A stretch of 64,000 nucleotides of DNA. It comes from Holothuria scabra (Eukaryota; Echinodermata; Holothuroidea; Aspidochirotida; Holothuriidae). Made by a program: the position numbers and the translations under genes. The stretch is from assembly GCA_037179385.1 (NCBI GenBank), contig CM074188.1, positions 28,809,594-28,873,593 of the forward strand. Direction: 5' to 3'. How positions within the stretch are numbered: position 1 is the stretch's first letter; every line of letters starts with the position of its first letter. This document shows positions 46,741 through 56,886 of the stretch, one piece after another. The notes under the pieces were generated by a model, which saw only the letters and a list, made by a program, of their open reading frames with translations, was not told the origin of the DNA and made no database searches.

Positions 46741-47690
46741 ACCTACTGACATGGTGGAAGCTGCAGCTAAACGGGCTCGACAAAGTAGTTAAGCGATATG
46801 CTCAACGAGGAGGCCAAGTTTTAGTAAGGAATGAGCAACCAGGAGTAATCCAGAAGCAATGGTTTGCTGAAGAACGCCGAGCGTAAAAGCTTAGGTACAA
46901 GGAGCGCGCCTAAAACTTGGGGTTCTGTTAGAAAAACAAGAAATATTTAGTTTAGGGACGGTTAAAAATTTCAGGTTTTATGAAAACAAACGTTTCCTTC
47001 TTCATCCCATCAATTAAGTTTTAGCAACTAAGTTATTCCTAACCTTGAAAGCTGTTTTGGCCTCCTTATGCAGCCCTTCACTCTATTACGTTGCTCATAT
47101 TCTGAAATGGCATTGCATGCAAAGTCATTAAATGTAATCAGAACGTTTACTTTGAATGTTGCATTATGTAACTTTACGAAGCACCTTTTAGCGGCCATGG
47201 CAAAGAAAATGTTAAGGTGAATAAGCCCCTTCCGCTACCATGGACTCAGTAATGAAACTCTCAACATCTCATACGAAATATGGCGTTGCATTCATGTTAT
47301 AAATCTTCCAAAAAGTAATAAAGAGATGACAGACTTTCCTACAGATTCCAAATCGTATTTCATACGATGGATAACGACCATGGCATACGAAAAGACAATG
47401 TCCTAATTGTTAAACTATCTCTTTACAACCAGCATATCTGAAACTGGTGTGCAACTTAAACCAAGCGAAACTGAAGATTGAGGTGCGTGAAGCGCGCGAA
47501 ATCTTCTGTATTTCTTTGTTATATTCCATTGGGAATCATTTGTCATGTGTTATACCTATCGGAACATTTTCTCCACAGTCCACCCTGCTTGAATGTACCG
47601 ACAGGATCAGCCAATGCACAGAAAAAGAAACCAAAGCAACCAAAAAGGTCCTGCCCAGTGCCCAGCCTACTTTACCCTAAGTAGTTCCAG
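46741..47690. other. Intronic, no gene recognised
   Basis: Only short overlapping frames (47447-47684); no motif or paired repeats seen. Confidence 0.45.
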
Positions 47691-47699
47691 GTGAAACAC

Positions 47700-47790
47700 T
47701 CCTGGAGAAAAGAACGTGGCCGGTTCGACTAGAGCCAATTGGTTGGAAAAAATTGGTTGGGCCGTAAAACTTCTTTTAACCGTGAAGGAA
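47700..47790 (+). mobile_element. SINE family A tail fragment, plus strand
   Basis: AACGTGGCCGGTTCGACTAG, GAGCCAATTGGTTGG and GGGCCGTAAAACTTCTTTTAACC match the family 3' end. Confidence 0.65.
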
Positions 47791-47874
47791 TCTAAGGAGC
47801 TTTGAAATTGTCATGCAGGTTGAGATAAGTGAATTCCTTGACTGTGTGTAATTTAAACTAAGATTTTTCTCAAA

Positions 47875-48035
47875 GGGCAACACCTCTCACCCCAAACTAC
47901 AGTTTTGGTATTGGGGTACCATAATTTTCAATTGGCCCAGTCCTTTGACTGACAGCTAATTCAAACAATGCAGAGTAGCAAAGCTTACATTGCACAGCAT
48001 GAACGGTACTGAGAGCGTTTTGATTATATAAATAG
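47875..48035. repeat. Repeat shared (inverted) with 39.65-39.80 kb
   Basis: It aligns with the reverse complement of 39665-39800 over about 150 bp (GCTGTCAGTCAAAGGACTGG-like versus GCTGTCAATCAAGGAGCTGA-like). It abuts the 3' end of the minus-strand PLE fragment. Confidence 0.6.
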
Positions 48036-48057
48036 ATTTTTTCTGTTAAACTTATTA

Positions 48058-49130
48058 AAATAGGTAGGCGGTGGCATTATCTGATACTATGTATGCTGTC
48101 CCTTGTTTCAATTTTTGAATTTTTATGCGTTCTTAACGACTATAATTCTGTCTTGTAATTTAGACATTTAGCATCTTTGTGCTGTGGGTGGGATTGAAGA
48201 CCGCAGATACTTTGAAGTACTGCTCTGTTAGGTTTCTGAAACCTTTAACTAGACATGTTTCTGCTCTTCTTTTTTAGATGTTGAGCTTCATCAGTAGTTA
48301 GACTTTTTAGTTTGTCCTAGTCTTAATTCGATAGAATATTTGCTCTTTCAGAGCGCCTCGATGAGAGAATCGAGGGAGGAATCTTCATTCTCCTCGTGAT
48401 TTGTTTCCAATTCACCGTCATTTAATTTGAACCTAGAAATGACTAGGTATTGTTTAGTCTGGGTGCCCTCTCAAGAGCTATGACCGGTGGTGTCGGAAAA
48501 TTTGACACAGATTCGGATTTTTCCGATATTAAGTGCCTTAAGTGTCTTAGCACTGCAGGTTTTGTTTTAGATCTTTGGTTTTTATACAGAGTATATCGTA
48601 TCCTCATTGATTTACTTGAAATGGTCCTTTGAGGACTATGAGTCTTGACATTCTGATTGCAGGACGGGGTATAGCTATAAACTGTCACCCTTCCTAGAGC
48701 TATTTTATAATATATATTTTTATCCGATAGAGATCTATCGGAGAGGTTGTTGATGAAGTGCTCGGTTTGTTCCGCCTTCAGACAATAGTTGGCAGTTTTA
48801 ACTTCGCCTTTTACAGCTGTACACTTAATTCGACACTTTTGAGACTTTGCACAAAGTTTCTCCCCCCTTTTTTGAGAGCTCGGGAAGTCTTCCTACTTTT
48901 TGTGGAAGGAATTCTTGATTCAGTATCCTGTTTCTCTAATTTAACTTTTTTAGGACAGAAAATGTTTTTAGCAAAATGAACAGGATTACCGAAGAAACTT
49001 GTACACAAGTTATGTGCCTCAGCCTGGTTAATCTTATCTCTTTTTAAGAGTGCTGTGGGTTTAACCCTTTGAGAGTTCTTGAGAGACCTATTCTTTGAAA
49101 GGCTATAGCTCAGAACTGAGGGCAGACAGC
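48058..49130 (-). pseudogene. Penelope-like element, copy 1 (decayed reverse transcriptase end)
   Basis: On the minus strand a frame around 48443-48688 ends LRHLISEKSESV..FPTPPVIALERAP, matching copy 2 (WHLISEDTNLC..FPKQPILAFERAP), the thumb-region signature of Penelope-like reverse transcriptases. After a stop and frameshift the protein ends in an acidic tail (LNDGELETNHEENED..LIEAL) and a stop near 48350. A hammerhead motif follows within about 60 bp, and a 3' stretch shared with copy 2 runs to about 48058. Upstream (48760-49070), frames reading FFGNPVHFAKNIF and then KAEQTEHFINNLSDRSL may be further, displaced parts of the protein. Many frameshifts and a large internal deletion show the copy is dead. 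There is no GIY-YIG domain after the RT end. Confidence 0.7.
48247..48299 (-). ncRNA. Hammerhead ribozyme motif, PLE copy 1
   Basis: The minus strand reads AACTA-CTGATGA-AGCTC, a 16-nt loop, GAGCA-GAAAC-AT-GTC-TAGTT. The CUGAUGA and GAAA core boxes and the GUC cleavage triplet are intact. Stem I (AACUA/UAGUU, 5 bp) and stem II (GCUC/GAGC, 4 bp beside an A-A mismatch) pair perfectly. Stem III is the minimal C-G next to the A-U, with a two-base loop, so it would work as a dimer (ACAUGU is self-complementary). Short stem III hammerheads are known from Penelope-like elements. Confidence 0.75.
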
Positions 49131-50337
49131 ATGGCTATAGGCTTATATTAGGCCTTTGTGGCCAAAGTAAAAACAACTTCCCGCATCACGTGCCAATCAC
49201 AGAAGGGCAGCGTGTGCGTCCTGTTTGTGTTTTGCTCTGATTTTGAATTTCCAACGTTGCTAGAAGGCGACCAATCAGGAAGGAGCAGGGTTACGCAGGA
49301 CGGAACTTACGTTTTGGAGCCTGGTCGGAAATTAGTGCACAAGAGATTCCAAAGACGGGTTAGCAGAGCTACCTTACACTTTTAGTGTAGCCAATGAACA
49401 TTATAGCGTGGAGGCACTAAGACTTTTCGAGATTCACTGTAATAAACGTTTGCAGAATTACAGAGAGAAAAAAATAAATAAAAAATTGGGAAAAGATAAC
49501 TGGGAGGGAAAAAAGCCTATTCCACAATAAAATAGAAATAAAAAATCAAGAAAAAAAAATAGCAAGAAAAAAAAAGGTAAACTAAAATAAAAGGAAAAGG
49601 TGATAAACACAAATACAAAAAAGTTTAGAACATAGGCCTAAGTAAAAAACAACAACAAATATTTAACAAAACAAAACTAAACATTAAGAAAAAACTCCAA
49701 TCTGCAAATAGCCTCAACAAATATGGACAGTGTAAACTGCTGTAACGGTGCCTATGTGCCGCTAAAATGTTCCTTAATACTCTTGCTTCGAAAAGGAAGT
49801 GACGTTTGAGGTAAGAGCCGGTGTCGTGAAAGGAAAAACTGGTAAAGTATTTTAGTACTTTTGGGAGTGCGAAAAGACCGCAATACGTTTTTGTGTATTG
49901 CTAAGTCAGGTTTTTTTTTCAGAGACACCTAACAGGTAAAAGGTCTTCGAAGAGACCTCATCCATCAATGATATAGGTATCCTTAATCTTGGTTTTGTGT
50001 AAACGAGATTTGAAATCATAACGAAGCCGCAAAATCCGTCAAAAGAAAAGTCGATTATTGAAGCGAATTGCAACCTTTTCAGGTTAAAAAAAAAGAATCA
50101 GCGTTCAGGGTTTCCTCGTTTTCACACTTTGCATCCTGTCGGTTAGAGGAGGTTGGAAGGCAGCAACGTTAAGAGGCGACCATAATGGGTGGCTCTGTTT
50201 TTGTAAGATCAGTAAGTTTAACTTACAAATTTTGCCTTGAGAAACCTGCTCATAAAACGCGGACTTTGCGCCCCTGCTTCAAATAATTCATCCTTGAGTT
50301 AGTCTACTTTTCCTCATTTTGAAATAGTTCATTTTTA
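49131..50337. other. Non-coding between PLE copies
   Basis: A 75-codon plus frame (49158-49385) has no motif. Three CCAAT-type boxes (near 49194, 49270 and 49391) lie in this GC-richer patch. The stretch 49460-49690 is A-rich, low in complexity. Confidence 0.4.
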
Positions 50338-50733
50338 ATGAAAGGTATCAATTTGCAATTAGATGTTTCTGATATGTTTGATCGGAATTCCCTTTCATGG
50401 GGTGTGGCGTATGATACCTTGTGGTGTAGGGGAGTATTTACTCTACTCCGTAGTAGTATTCAGATGGGCTTAAGATTCACTTTTTTCAAAAGTTATATAG
50501 CCGTTGAGTTGTACGTAGGTAAGCCTCTTGAGGCACGTACAGAAAGACTCTTTAAGAGTCACTATTTACCTTCAAAACCATTGGGTTTGGCCAGAGAGGA
50601 TCAGTATAGAAAACAGATGAGAGCCAAAGGACGAGGAACCTGTCAAATCATCTTATTGTTTAATCAGATGATTCTTGGTATGTTTGACCAGGAGTTGGCG
50701 CCACTCTTTGGTAGGCAGGTAAGGGACCTTTAA
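50338..50733 (+). CDS. Unrecognised 131-codon open frame (doubtful)
   Basis: An ATG-started frame of 131 codons ends at TAA in front of PLE copy 2. It contains a Gly/Leu/Phe-rich first half and a basic stretch (ARTERLFKSHYLPSKPLGLA, then REDQYRKQMRAKGRG) followed by a hydrophobic run (IILLFNQMILGMF). I recognise no domain. Position, 0.6 kb upstream of the reverse transcriptase remnant and in the same direction, would allow it to be part of the element's 5' coding region or LTR-like region. In this base composition one or two chance frames of this length are expected in the window, so support is weak. Confidence 0.2.
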   Translation: MKGINLQLDVSDMFDRNSLSWGVAYDTLWCRGVFTLLRSSIQMGLRFTFFKSYIAVELYVGKPLEARTERLFKSHYLPSKPLGLAREDQYRKQMRAKGRGTCQIILLFNQMILGMFDQELAPLFGRQVRDL

Positions 50734-51516
50734 GGGGACAGTTTAGTCGTGCTTTTTAAGCACTGGCCCCTATAATTTTGAAAAAATGGCGTTTTCCCTT
50801 TTGTAATCTCGAACTGTCCTTTGTGGAGGTTGACGTAGGCACAGTTTCTGAACAGCCGGTTTCCATCTGACCCGCCCGGAAAGCCGACGTATTAAACTCG
50901 CGCTTCCTTCTCTGCTAGGTTCAGCTTATTCACCAAACAGGGTGTGTTTGCCAGTTTCATTACTCCACGTGCCAAAGAGGATCCGCCCTAGCCCCAGAGA
51001 AGATTCCATTCCAAGTGGTTTGGAACTCCTCAGGGAAGGAAAAGACTGACCTAGTAGTGAGCACTAACTTGGGCTGACGCCTTAGAGTGGGTGCCTTCGC
51101 ACCCGAGAAAGTGGTAACTGCTCATCTGAGGGTTGTTTTGCCCCCCCCCCCTGCAGTTCTTGGACTGCATGTCATTTTTTCATGATGGGAATTTTCAAGG
51201 AGGTAAACCTGCAGGTTAGTCGGTGGTTAAGCCTCTTGCAGATATGCATTTAAAAATGGCCATATATCTTGGTTTTTAAGGGGTGTTTTCTCCCAAATCT
51301 CTAAGAATCACTCGTCTATTATAGTATTGTCCTCTTTTTCAGAGAAAAGAGAATCTTCCTTTCCTTTGGGTCTCAGACAGCCTTAAACGAACACCTCACT
51401 AGTGGAAAACATGAATGAAATTCAGGAAAGGATTAAATTCAAGATGGAAGCGTCTCACGAATCAGTCACATATCTAGACCTAACTATTTTCAAAGGCAAG
51501 AACTTTGAATCCCACG

Positions 51517-52160
51517 CAGTGTCTCCACATAAAAAATTCATTTATCCTGAAATGGAATCCAAAATTTCCTGAAATCGGCGTGGTATTTCCTGAAATGGAA
51601 AAAAAATCAAACCTAACCCTACCCTCATAGGCTTCTACCTCAGTTTGGGGCCAGTTCACCTTGGTTTCACAAAAAGAAAAGAAAAAAAGAAGAAGAAATA
51701 AAAAAAACAATCTTCTTAAAAAAAAATCCTGTTATTTGCCGTAAGCAAGGCAAGGGTAAAAGATTGCCGAGAATTTTGCAAAGGACTCATGTATTTGCAA
51801 TGTGCTATTGTGGTATGTGCGTGGGATGCTTATGAACAGCCTACGTTGTTTGCCCAGACACTGACATTCAGCATTGCACTATGCATGGACCAACTCCCAT
51901 CGTACGTACTGTACGTACGGTAAGTCGATCACAGGTGTAGATTAGCGCTGCCCAGCTGTACAGCCTGCACTGCCGCTCTGATGCTCACTCAACGTAACAA
52001 CGTTGGTCAAATACGAAATTGCAGGGTAGAGGAAATTATCAGTCTTCAAATTTTCCAGATTTCCCGAAATTTCCCGAAATTATGCCTCTTCCCGAAAAGT
52101 TCCTGAAGAACATCAAAATTTCCCGAATTTCGTGTAATTTCGGGAGAAGTGGAAACACTG
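51517..52160. mobile_element. hAT-type miniature element inserted in PLE copy 2
   Basis: Ends CAGTGTCTCCAC and GTGGAAACACTG are inverse copies with one internal difference in the first ten bases, and the similarity extends inward irregularly (TTTCCTGAAATT-type and CCCGAAATT-type words). Identical ATCCCACG octamers flank it at 51509-51516 and 52161-52168. Deleting the element with one octamer rejoins the RT frame exactly. The 644 bp contain no transposase. This gives a relative date: the insertion happened after the PLE copy landed. Confidence 0.95.
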
Positions 52161-52770
52161 ATCCCACGGGCGGCTGGACACAAAAGTCTATACAAAGCCT
52201 ACAGGAACCTATCAATATCTTGATAGGACTTCTGCCCACTTACTCTCAACTTTTGAAGGGTTTATAAAAGGAGAAATTTTAAGATATGTGAGATTGTCAA
52301 ACAATGAGAACGATTTCGTCTCTAAGAGGAACGCTTTCAAAGAAAAGCTCACTGCACGTAATTACACGGGCCAAGAATTTGATCACGCCATTAAAGGCAT
52401 TTACTTTAATGAACGATCGAATTATCTTTTGCCCGAACCACGTGAAATAAACATTCCACTAGTTTTCAAAATCAAATATACACCCCATTTGAGAACCAAA
52501 GAGCTAAAAGAAAGACACTGGCACTTAATATCGGAAGACACGAATTTGTGCCAAATTTTTCCAAAGCAACCGATCCTAGCCTTTGAGAGGGCGCCCAACT
52601 TAAAATACTTTCTAGTTAATTCTAGATTGAAAAATGACGGTGAATTGGAAGTAAATCACGAGGACGAAGAAGAATGCTTTCTCGATGCCCTTATCGAGGC
52701 GCTCTGAAAGAGCATAATTTTTGAAAAAATTCTTGTTTTCGAATAAAGACCAGGACAAACTGAAAAGTCC

Positions 52771-52823
52771 GACTACTGATGAAGCTCAACATCTAAAACC
52801 AAGAGCAGAAACATGTCATAGTT
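52771..52823 (+). ncRNA. Hammerhead ribozyme motif, PLE copy 2
   Basis: GACTA-CTGATGA-AGCTC, a 15-nt loop, GAGCA-GAAAC-AT-GTC-A-TAGTT. Core boxes, GUC and stem II are the same as in copy 1. Stem I would be GACUA/UAGUU (one G-U), but an extra A after GUC displaces it, so activity is doubtful. The loop differs from copy 1 while the paired parts are conserved, which supports the structure. Confidence 0.7.
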
Positions 52824-53012
52824 AAAGGTTTGAGAAACCTAACAGAGCAGTACTTCAAAGTATCTGCGGTCTTTAACCCCACATCACAGCACAAAGGTGC
52901 TACCTGTCTAATTACAAGACAGAATGTCCGTTAAGAACGCATTAAAATGTAAAAACTTTTGAAACAAGGGACTGTATGCGTAGTATCAGATAATGCTACC
53001 GCCTACCCTTTT

Positions 53013-53525
53013 TAATTAATATATTCTATCAACCGAACCCTTCCATGTTTAACCCATTGGTATTAACACTTATAGGATTTGGCTACATTTCCACGTTACA
53101 TACATGGGTTTGGTGAAAAGAAAAGAACATCATATCACATGGCATACTCGTATATGTCGTTAGTATAACTAAGGACAGGCAGCAAAATCTTGTGCGTTTC
53201 ATCGATTAGTTATATTATCACCTCATAAAGGCCCTACCACACCAGTGTTGTAACAAGTCACGACTCGAGTCGCTTCCTCTCAAAATGATAGTTACTCGAC
53301 AGAATTCATGAGTAATTTCCCTTTTTAAATAGTACAGTGACTAGAGTCACTTGAAAGTTTGAAAACTGGTGACTCGAGTCACTAATCTGGTGACTCGAAT
53401 ACAACACTGTTCCACACTACAGGATATCTATGCCGTCGCCCTAATTGAGCACAACATTCCCACTTTTTAGCCCGGCAAAGCCGGGCACCTTTCCTGCAAC
53501 GTTCGTACGCGACATAATAACCTAC
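53013..53525. other. Intronic, short GACTCGAGTC repeats
   Basis: GTGACTCGAGTCAC-like palindromic words occur three or four times at 53262-53400. Nothing else is recognised before the FN3 exon. Confidence 0.45.
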
Positions 53526-53849
53526 CTTCACAGAGAGTTTGAATGCTCTGAATTTTGCTCGGTGGACCTTCCGGAGGTTCCCCATTTCTTACAACAACTA
53601 TCTGAAACTGGTAGTTAGTGCCAGCTGTTAGACGGTTAATCAGATGAGACAAACGATTACCGTCTACTCTCGTTACAGCGTACTCTTGAAATGTTTCACC
53701 CCCTTTTTGACGGTACACAATCTTGTAACCGCTTATCGGCCCATTGCCGTGATCAGTTGTTTCGTCCCATGCTGAAAACGATACCGTGATACTGTCGCTT
53801 GTCACCTCTGAGAATTCCAGTGGATCCGACCGGAAATAAGAAGGGGGCT
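53526..53849 (-). CDS. FN3-domain exon (324 bp, phase 1-1)
   Basis: Bounded by an excellent acceptor (CATATCCTCTTTTTCAG ending 53850) and donor (GAAG|GTAGGTT beginning 53525). Entered and left in phase 1, it encodes 108 residues with the full fibronectin type III pattern: PPSYFRSDPLEFSEVTSDS, ITVSFSAWDE in place of the usual V-x-W, GPISGYKIVYRQKGG (strands C-C'), SHLINRLTAGTNYQFQIVVV (strands E-F), then RNGEPPEGPPS before the last strand. The N-G-x-I-S-G-Y and L-x-x-x-T-x-Y-x-x-x-V motifs are diagnostic. Such domains make up the extracellular part of adhesion receptors and receptor tyrosine phosphatases. The next recognised exon downstream on this strand is 11 kb away. Confidence 0.9.
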
Positions 53850-53999
53850 CTGAAAAAGAGGATATGAATTACACTTTTATTTGAGGTGCAGACCTAATCA
53901 GTTCAAAATTGGGTTGACTGTAGAGTTAATAATAATGAGGGCGGATAGAGTCGCTATTATCTGCCCAAAATTTGTTAAGTTTTAAATTGCGTCACCTTC

Positions 54000-54190
54000 T
54001 TAGTGGAACTGGGCCACCATCTTTTGGCATGGAGTGAGATGAAACATAAATAAAAACGATGTTGACTCCACCGGGATTCGAACACGGGACCTCCCGCTTT
54101 CTAATGCGGACGTTCTTACCATTGAGCCATGAAGCCAAGTGAAGCCAAGTTGGTTATGTTCAAATAACAGATGAAGCAACTCGCAATTCA
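54000..54190 (-). mobile_element. tRNA-like SINE head, family B
   Basis: On the minus strand 54135-54063 reads like a tRNA: TGGCTCAATGGTAAGAACG (A box), CCGCATTAGAAAGCGG (anticodon arm), GTGTTCGAATCCCGG (B box). The anticodon loop would be eight bases and the acceptor arms do not pair well, so it is a pseudo-tRNA or SINE head, not a working gene. It resembles the relic at 39.0 kb and differs from family A. Confidence 0.6.
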
Positions 54191-54293
54191 CCTCCTGAGC
54201 AGGCGCCTGATCTTTGGAACAGCACTAGTTCTCGTTTGACGCAAGCCCTACCAGAGATCAAAGTTGATACTATCCAGGTGAACACAATTGCTT

Positions 54294-54785
<492 letters not shown>

Positions 54786-54849
<64 letters not shown>
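54786..54849. repeat. (TA)n microsatellite at PLE fragment 3 start
   Basis: A pure TA run that stops exactly where the PLE-derived reading frame begins. Confidence 0.95.
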
Positions 54850-54854
<5 letters not shown>

Positions 54855-55376
54855 TCAATCAAACACATCAAATCCCTTTTGGTTCGTACCTTCCTCCCTT
54901 CCACAGATTCTCAACCCAATAATGGCAATATACCATGTAATAAACCTAGATGTCTGGTTTGCAGGCACCTTGACCCTTCACCTTCGTACCTCCACCAGGC
55001 CTCAAAAATCATCTTGAGGCCTGGTCGTTTCAATTGCGATTCGGACAATGTAATTTATCTCTTGTATTGTGCCAAATGTCCAAGGGCCACGTACATCGGT
55101 GAAACAGGTACTAAGTTTAGACTACGGTTCAATAACCATAAACATAGCATACGCTCTAACATTCCAGGTTTTCCAGTTGCCGAACATTTTAACCTTCCAA
55201 ACCACCAGATAACAGACCTAAACTGCATTATTCTCTACGGCTTTTTTAAGAATACCGAGGAAAGGATCAAGCAAGAGGTTAAGTCTATCCTTCGACTCAA
55301 TACCCATAAAACCGGGCTTAACAGGGACCTCTCTTTCATGAGCAACCAAGCGAGGGTTACTCCTAGCACTGTGTAA
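54849..55376 (+). pseudogene. Penelope-like element fragment 3: RT end plus GIY-YIG endonuclease
   Basis: An open frame of about 175 codons starts directly at the end of a (TA)n tract with IKHIKSLLVRTFLPS, the end of the RT thumb (L-K-N-L-L-V-R-S). Next comes CNKPRCLVCRHL, the zinc-binding-like C-x4-C-x2-C spacer, and then the nuclease: VIYLLYCAKC..TYIGETG (the GIY-YIG position), the R of RLRFNNHKHSI, and TEERIKQE (the metal-binding Glu). It ends KTGLNRDLSF and a stop at 55374-55376. In PLEs this nuclease nicks target DNA to prime reverse transcription. The endonuclease part is intact in frame, but the RT is missing, so the copy is 5'-truncated. A hammerhead-like motif follows at 55402, and a further (TA)n begins at 55546. 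Confidence 0.9.
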
Positions 55377-55401
55377 GGTTTTTACCATTTTGTGTTTTCA
55401 A

Positions 55402-55432
55402 CTGAGGAAGAGCAGTGGTGTCACGCTCGAAA
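55402..55432 (+). ncRNA. Hammerhead-like core motif, PLE fragment 3
   Basis: CTGAGGA (CUGANGA box), then stem II GAGC/GCTC with an inner GTG/CAC and a GTGT-like loop, then GAAA. Stems I and III and the cleavage triplet are not convincing. It lies 25 bp after the stop codon, the same relative position as in copies 1 and 2. Confidence 0.5.
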
Positions 55433-55545
55433 TATTTTGTACGTATTCTTCTTCGATAAATTCTAGTTGGAAATGAAAGTACCATTTTTTATTTCGTTTT
55501 TCTATTGCATCTGTTTACTTTTCCAACACACGCAATCTATTATGT

Positions 55546-56281
<736 letters not shown>

Positions 56282-56886
56282 CTATCTGCTGTAACTAATT
56301 TTAACGGTGTTACGGTTCAGTATTTGGTGTAACTGATGGCCGTTAAAATTAGTTACAGCTGTATGCCAAACGTGCACCAAATAATCTCCTCTCACAAAAA
56401 TCGATCTTAAGAGCTGAAAAGACAGCAGAAAGTGATCAAAGTAATCAAACCTGCAACTGTCGAAGAGATAACTTATGCCCCTTAGAAGGTAATTGCCTAG
56501 CATCAGGTGTTATCTACCAAGCCTCAGTAGCAAGACAGGACAACCTAAAGGTGGAAACATACGTCGGGTTAACTGAAAACCCCTTCAAAACAAGATTCAA
56601 CGGCCACAACAGTAGTTTTAGAAATGAAACCCAGAGGTATGCCACCACCCTCAGCCAATATATCTGGACATTAAAGGACAATAACGTACCATACTCAATC
56701 AAATGGAAAATTCTAGCACACGGAAATTCTTATTCCACATCAAGCAAGAGGTGCAATCTTTGTGTAACTGAGAAATATTTCATCATCCACAAACCTCATA
56801 TGTCTTCCTTGAATAATAGGAATGAACTTGTTAGTAGCTGTAGGCACCGTAAAAAGAAGCTGTTATCTCATAATAACATTTTATAA
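56282..56886 (+). pseudogene. Penelope-like element fragment 4: linker plus second type of GIY-YIG endonuclease
   Basis: From 56340 the plus strand encodes VKISYSCMPNVHQIISSHKN, the linker that follows the RT in a widespread PLE group. After a one-base frameshift near 56405 come TCNCRRDNLCPLEGNCLASG (Cys-rich spacer), VIYQASVARQ and ETYVGLTENPFKTRFNGH (GIY-YIG position and catalytic Arg). CNLCVTEKYFIIHKP (Glu of the active site) and LNNRNELVSSCRHRKK follow, ending in TAA at 56884-56886. This is a different lineage from fragment 3: T-Y-V-G-L-T in place of T-Y-I-G-E-T, with a conserved C-N-L-C. The first 58 bases (56282-56339) encode the preceding part (HQILNRNTVKISYS) on the opposite strand, so the 5' end is inverted. 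The fragment is truncated and inactive. Confidence 0.88.

Larger units (their letters stand above)
51340..53012 (+). pseudogene. Penelope-like element, copy 2 (RT end, split by a hAT insertion)
   Basis: Plus-strand frames encode the C-terminal half of a Penelope-like reverse transcriptase. EKRIFLSFGSQTALNEHL (from 51344) sits where the catalytic Y-x-D-D-I-F normally is, with the Asp pair lost. After a one-base frameshift, MNEIQERIKFKMEAS and VTYLDLTIFKG follow (from 51411). The frame is then broken by the 51517-52160 insertion and resumes in phase at 52169 with LDTKVYTKPTGTYQYLD, GFIKGEILRYVRL and FERAPNLKYFLVNS, the thumb signature. It ends in an acidic tail (GELEVNHEDEEE..LIEAL) and TGA at 52705. 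Typical PLEs continue here into a GIY-YIG endonuclease; this one does not, and copy 1 ends the same way. A hammerhead motif and a 3' stretch shared with copy 1 (to CCGCCTACC at about 53012) follow. Confidence 0.8.

Noticed and set aside
49190..49395. Promoter made of three CCAAT boxes
   Set aside because: No TATA, initiator or downstream gene is evident; the boxes may be coincidental.
54063..54135. Functional tRNA gene on the minus strand
   Set aside because: Eight-base anticodon loop and poor acceptor stem; better as a SINE head.
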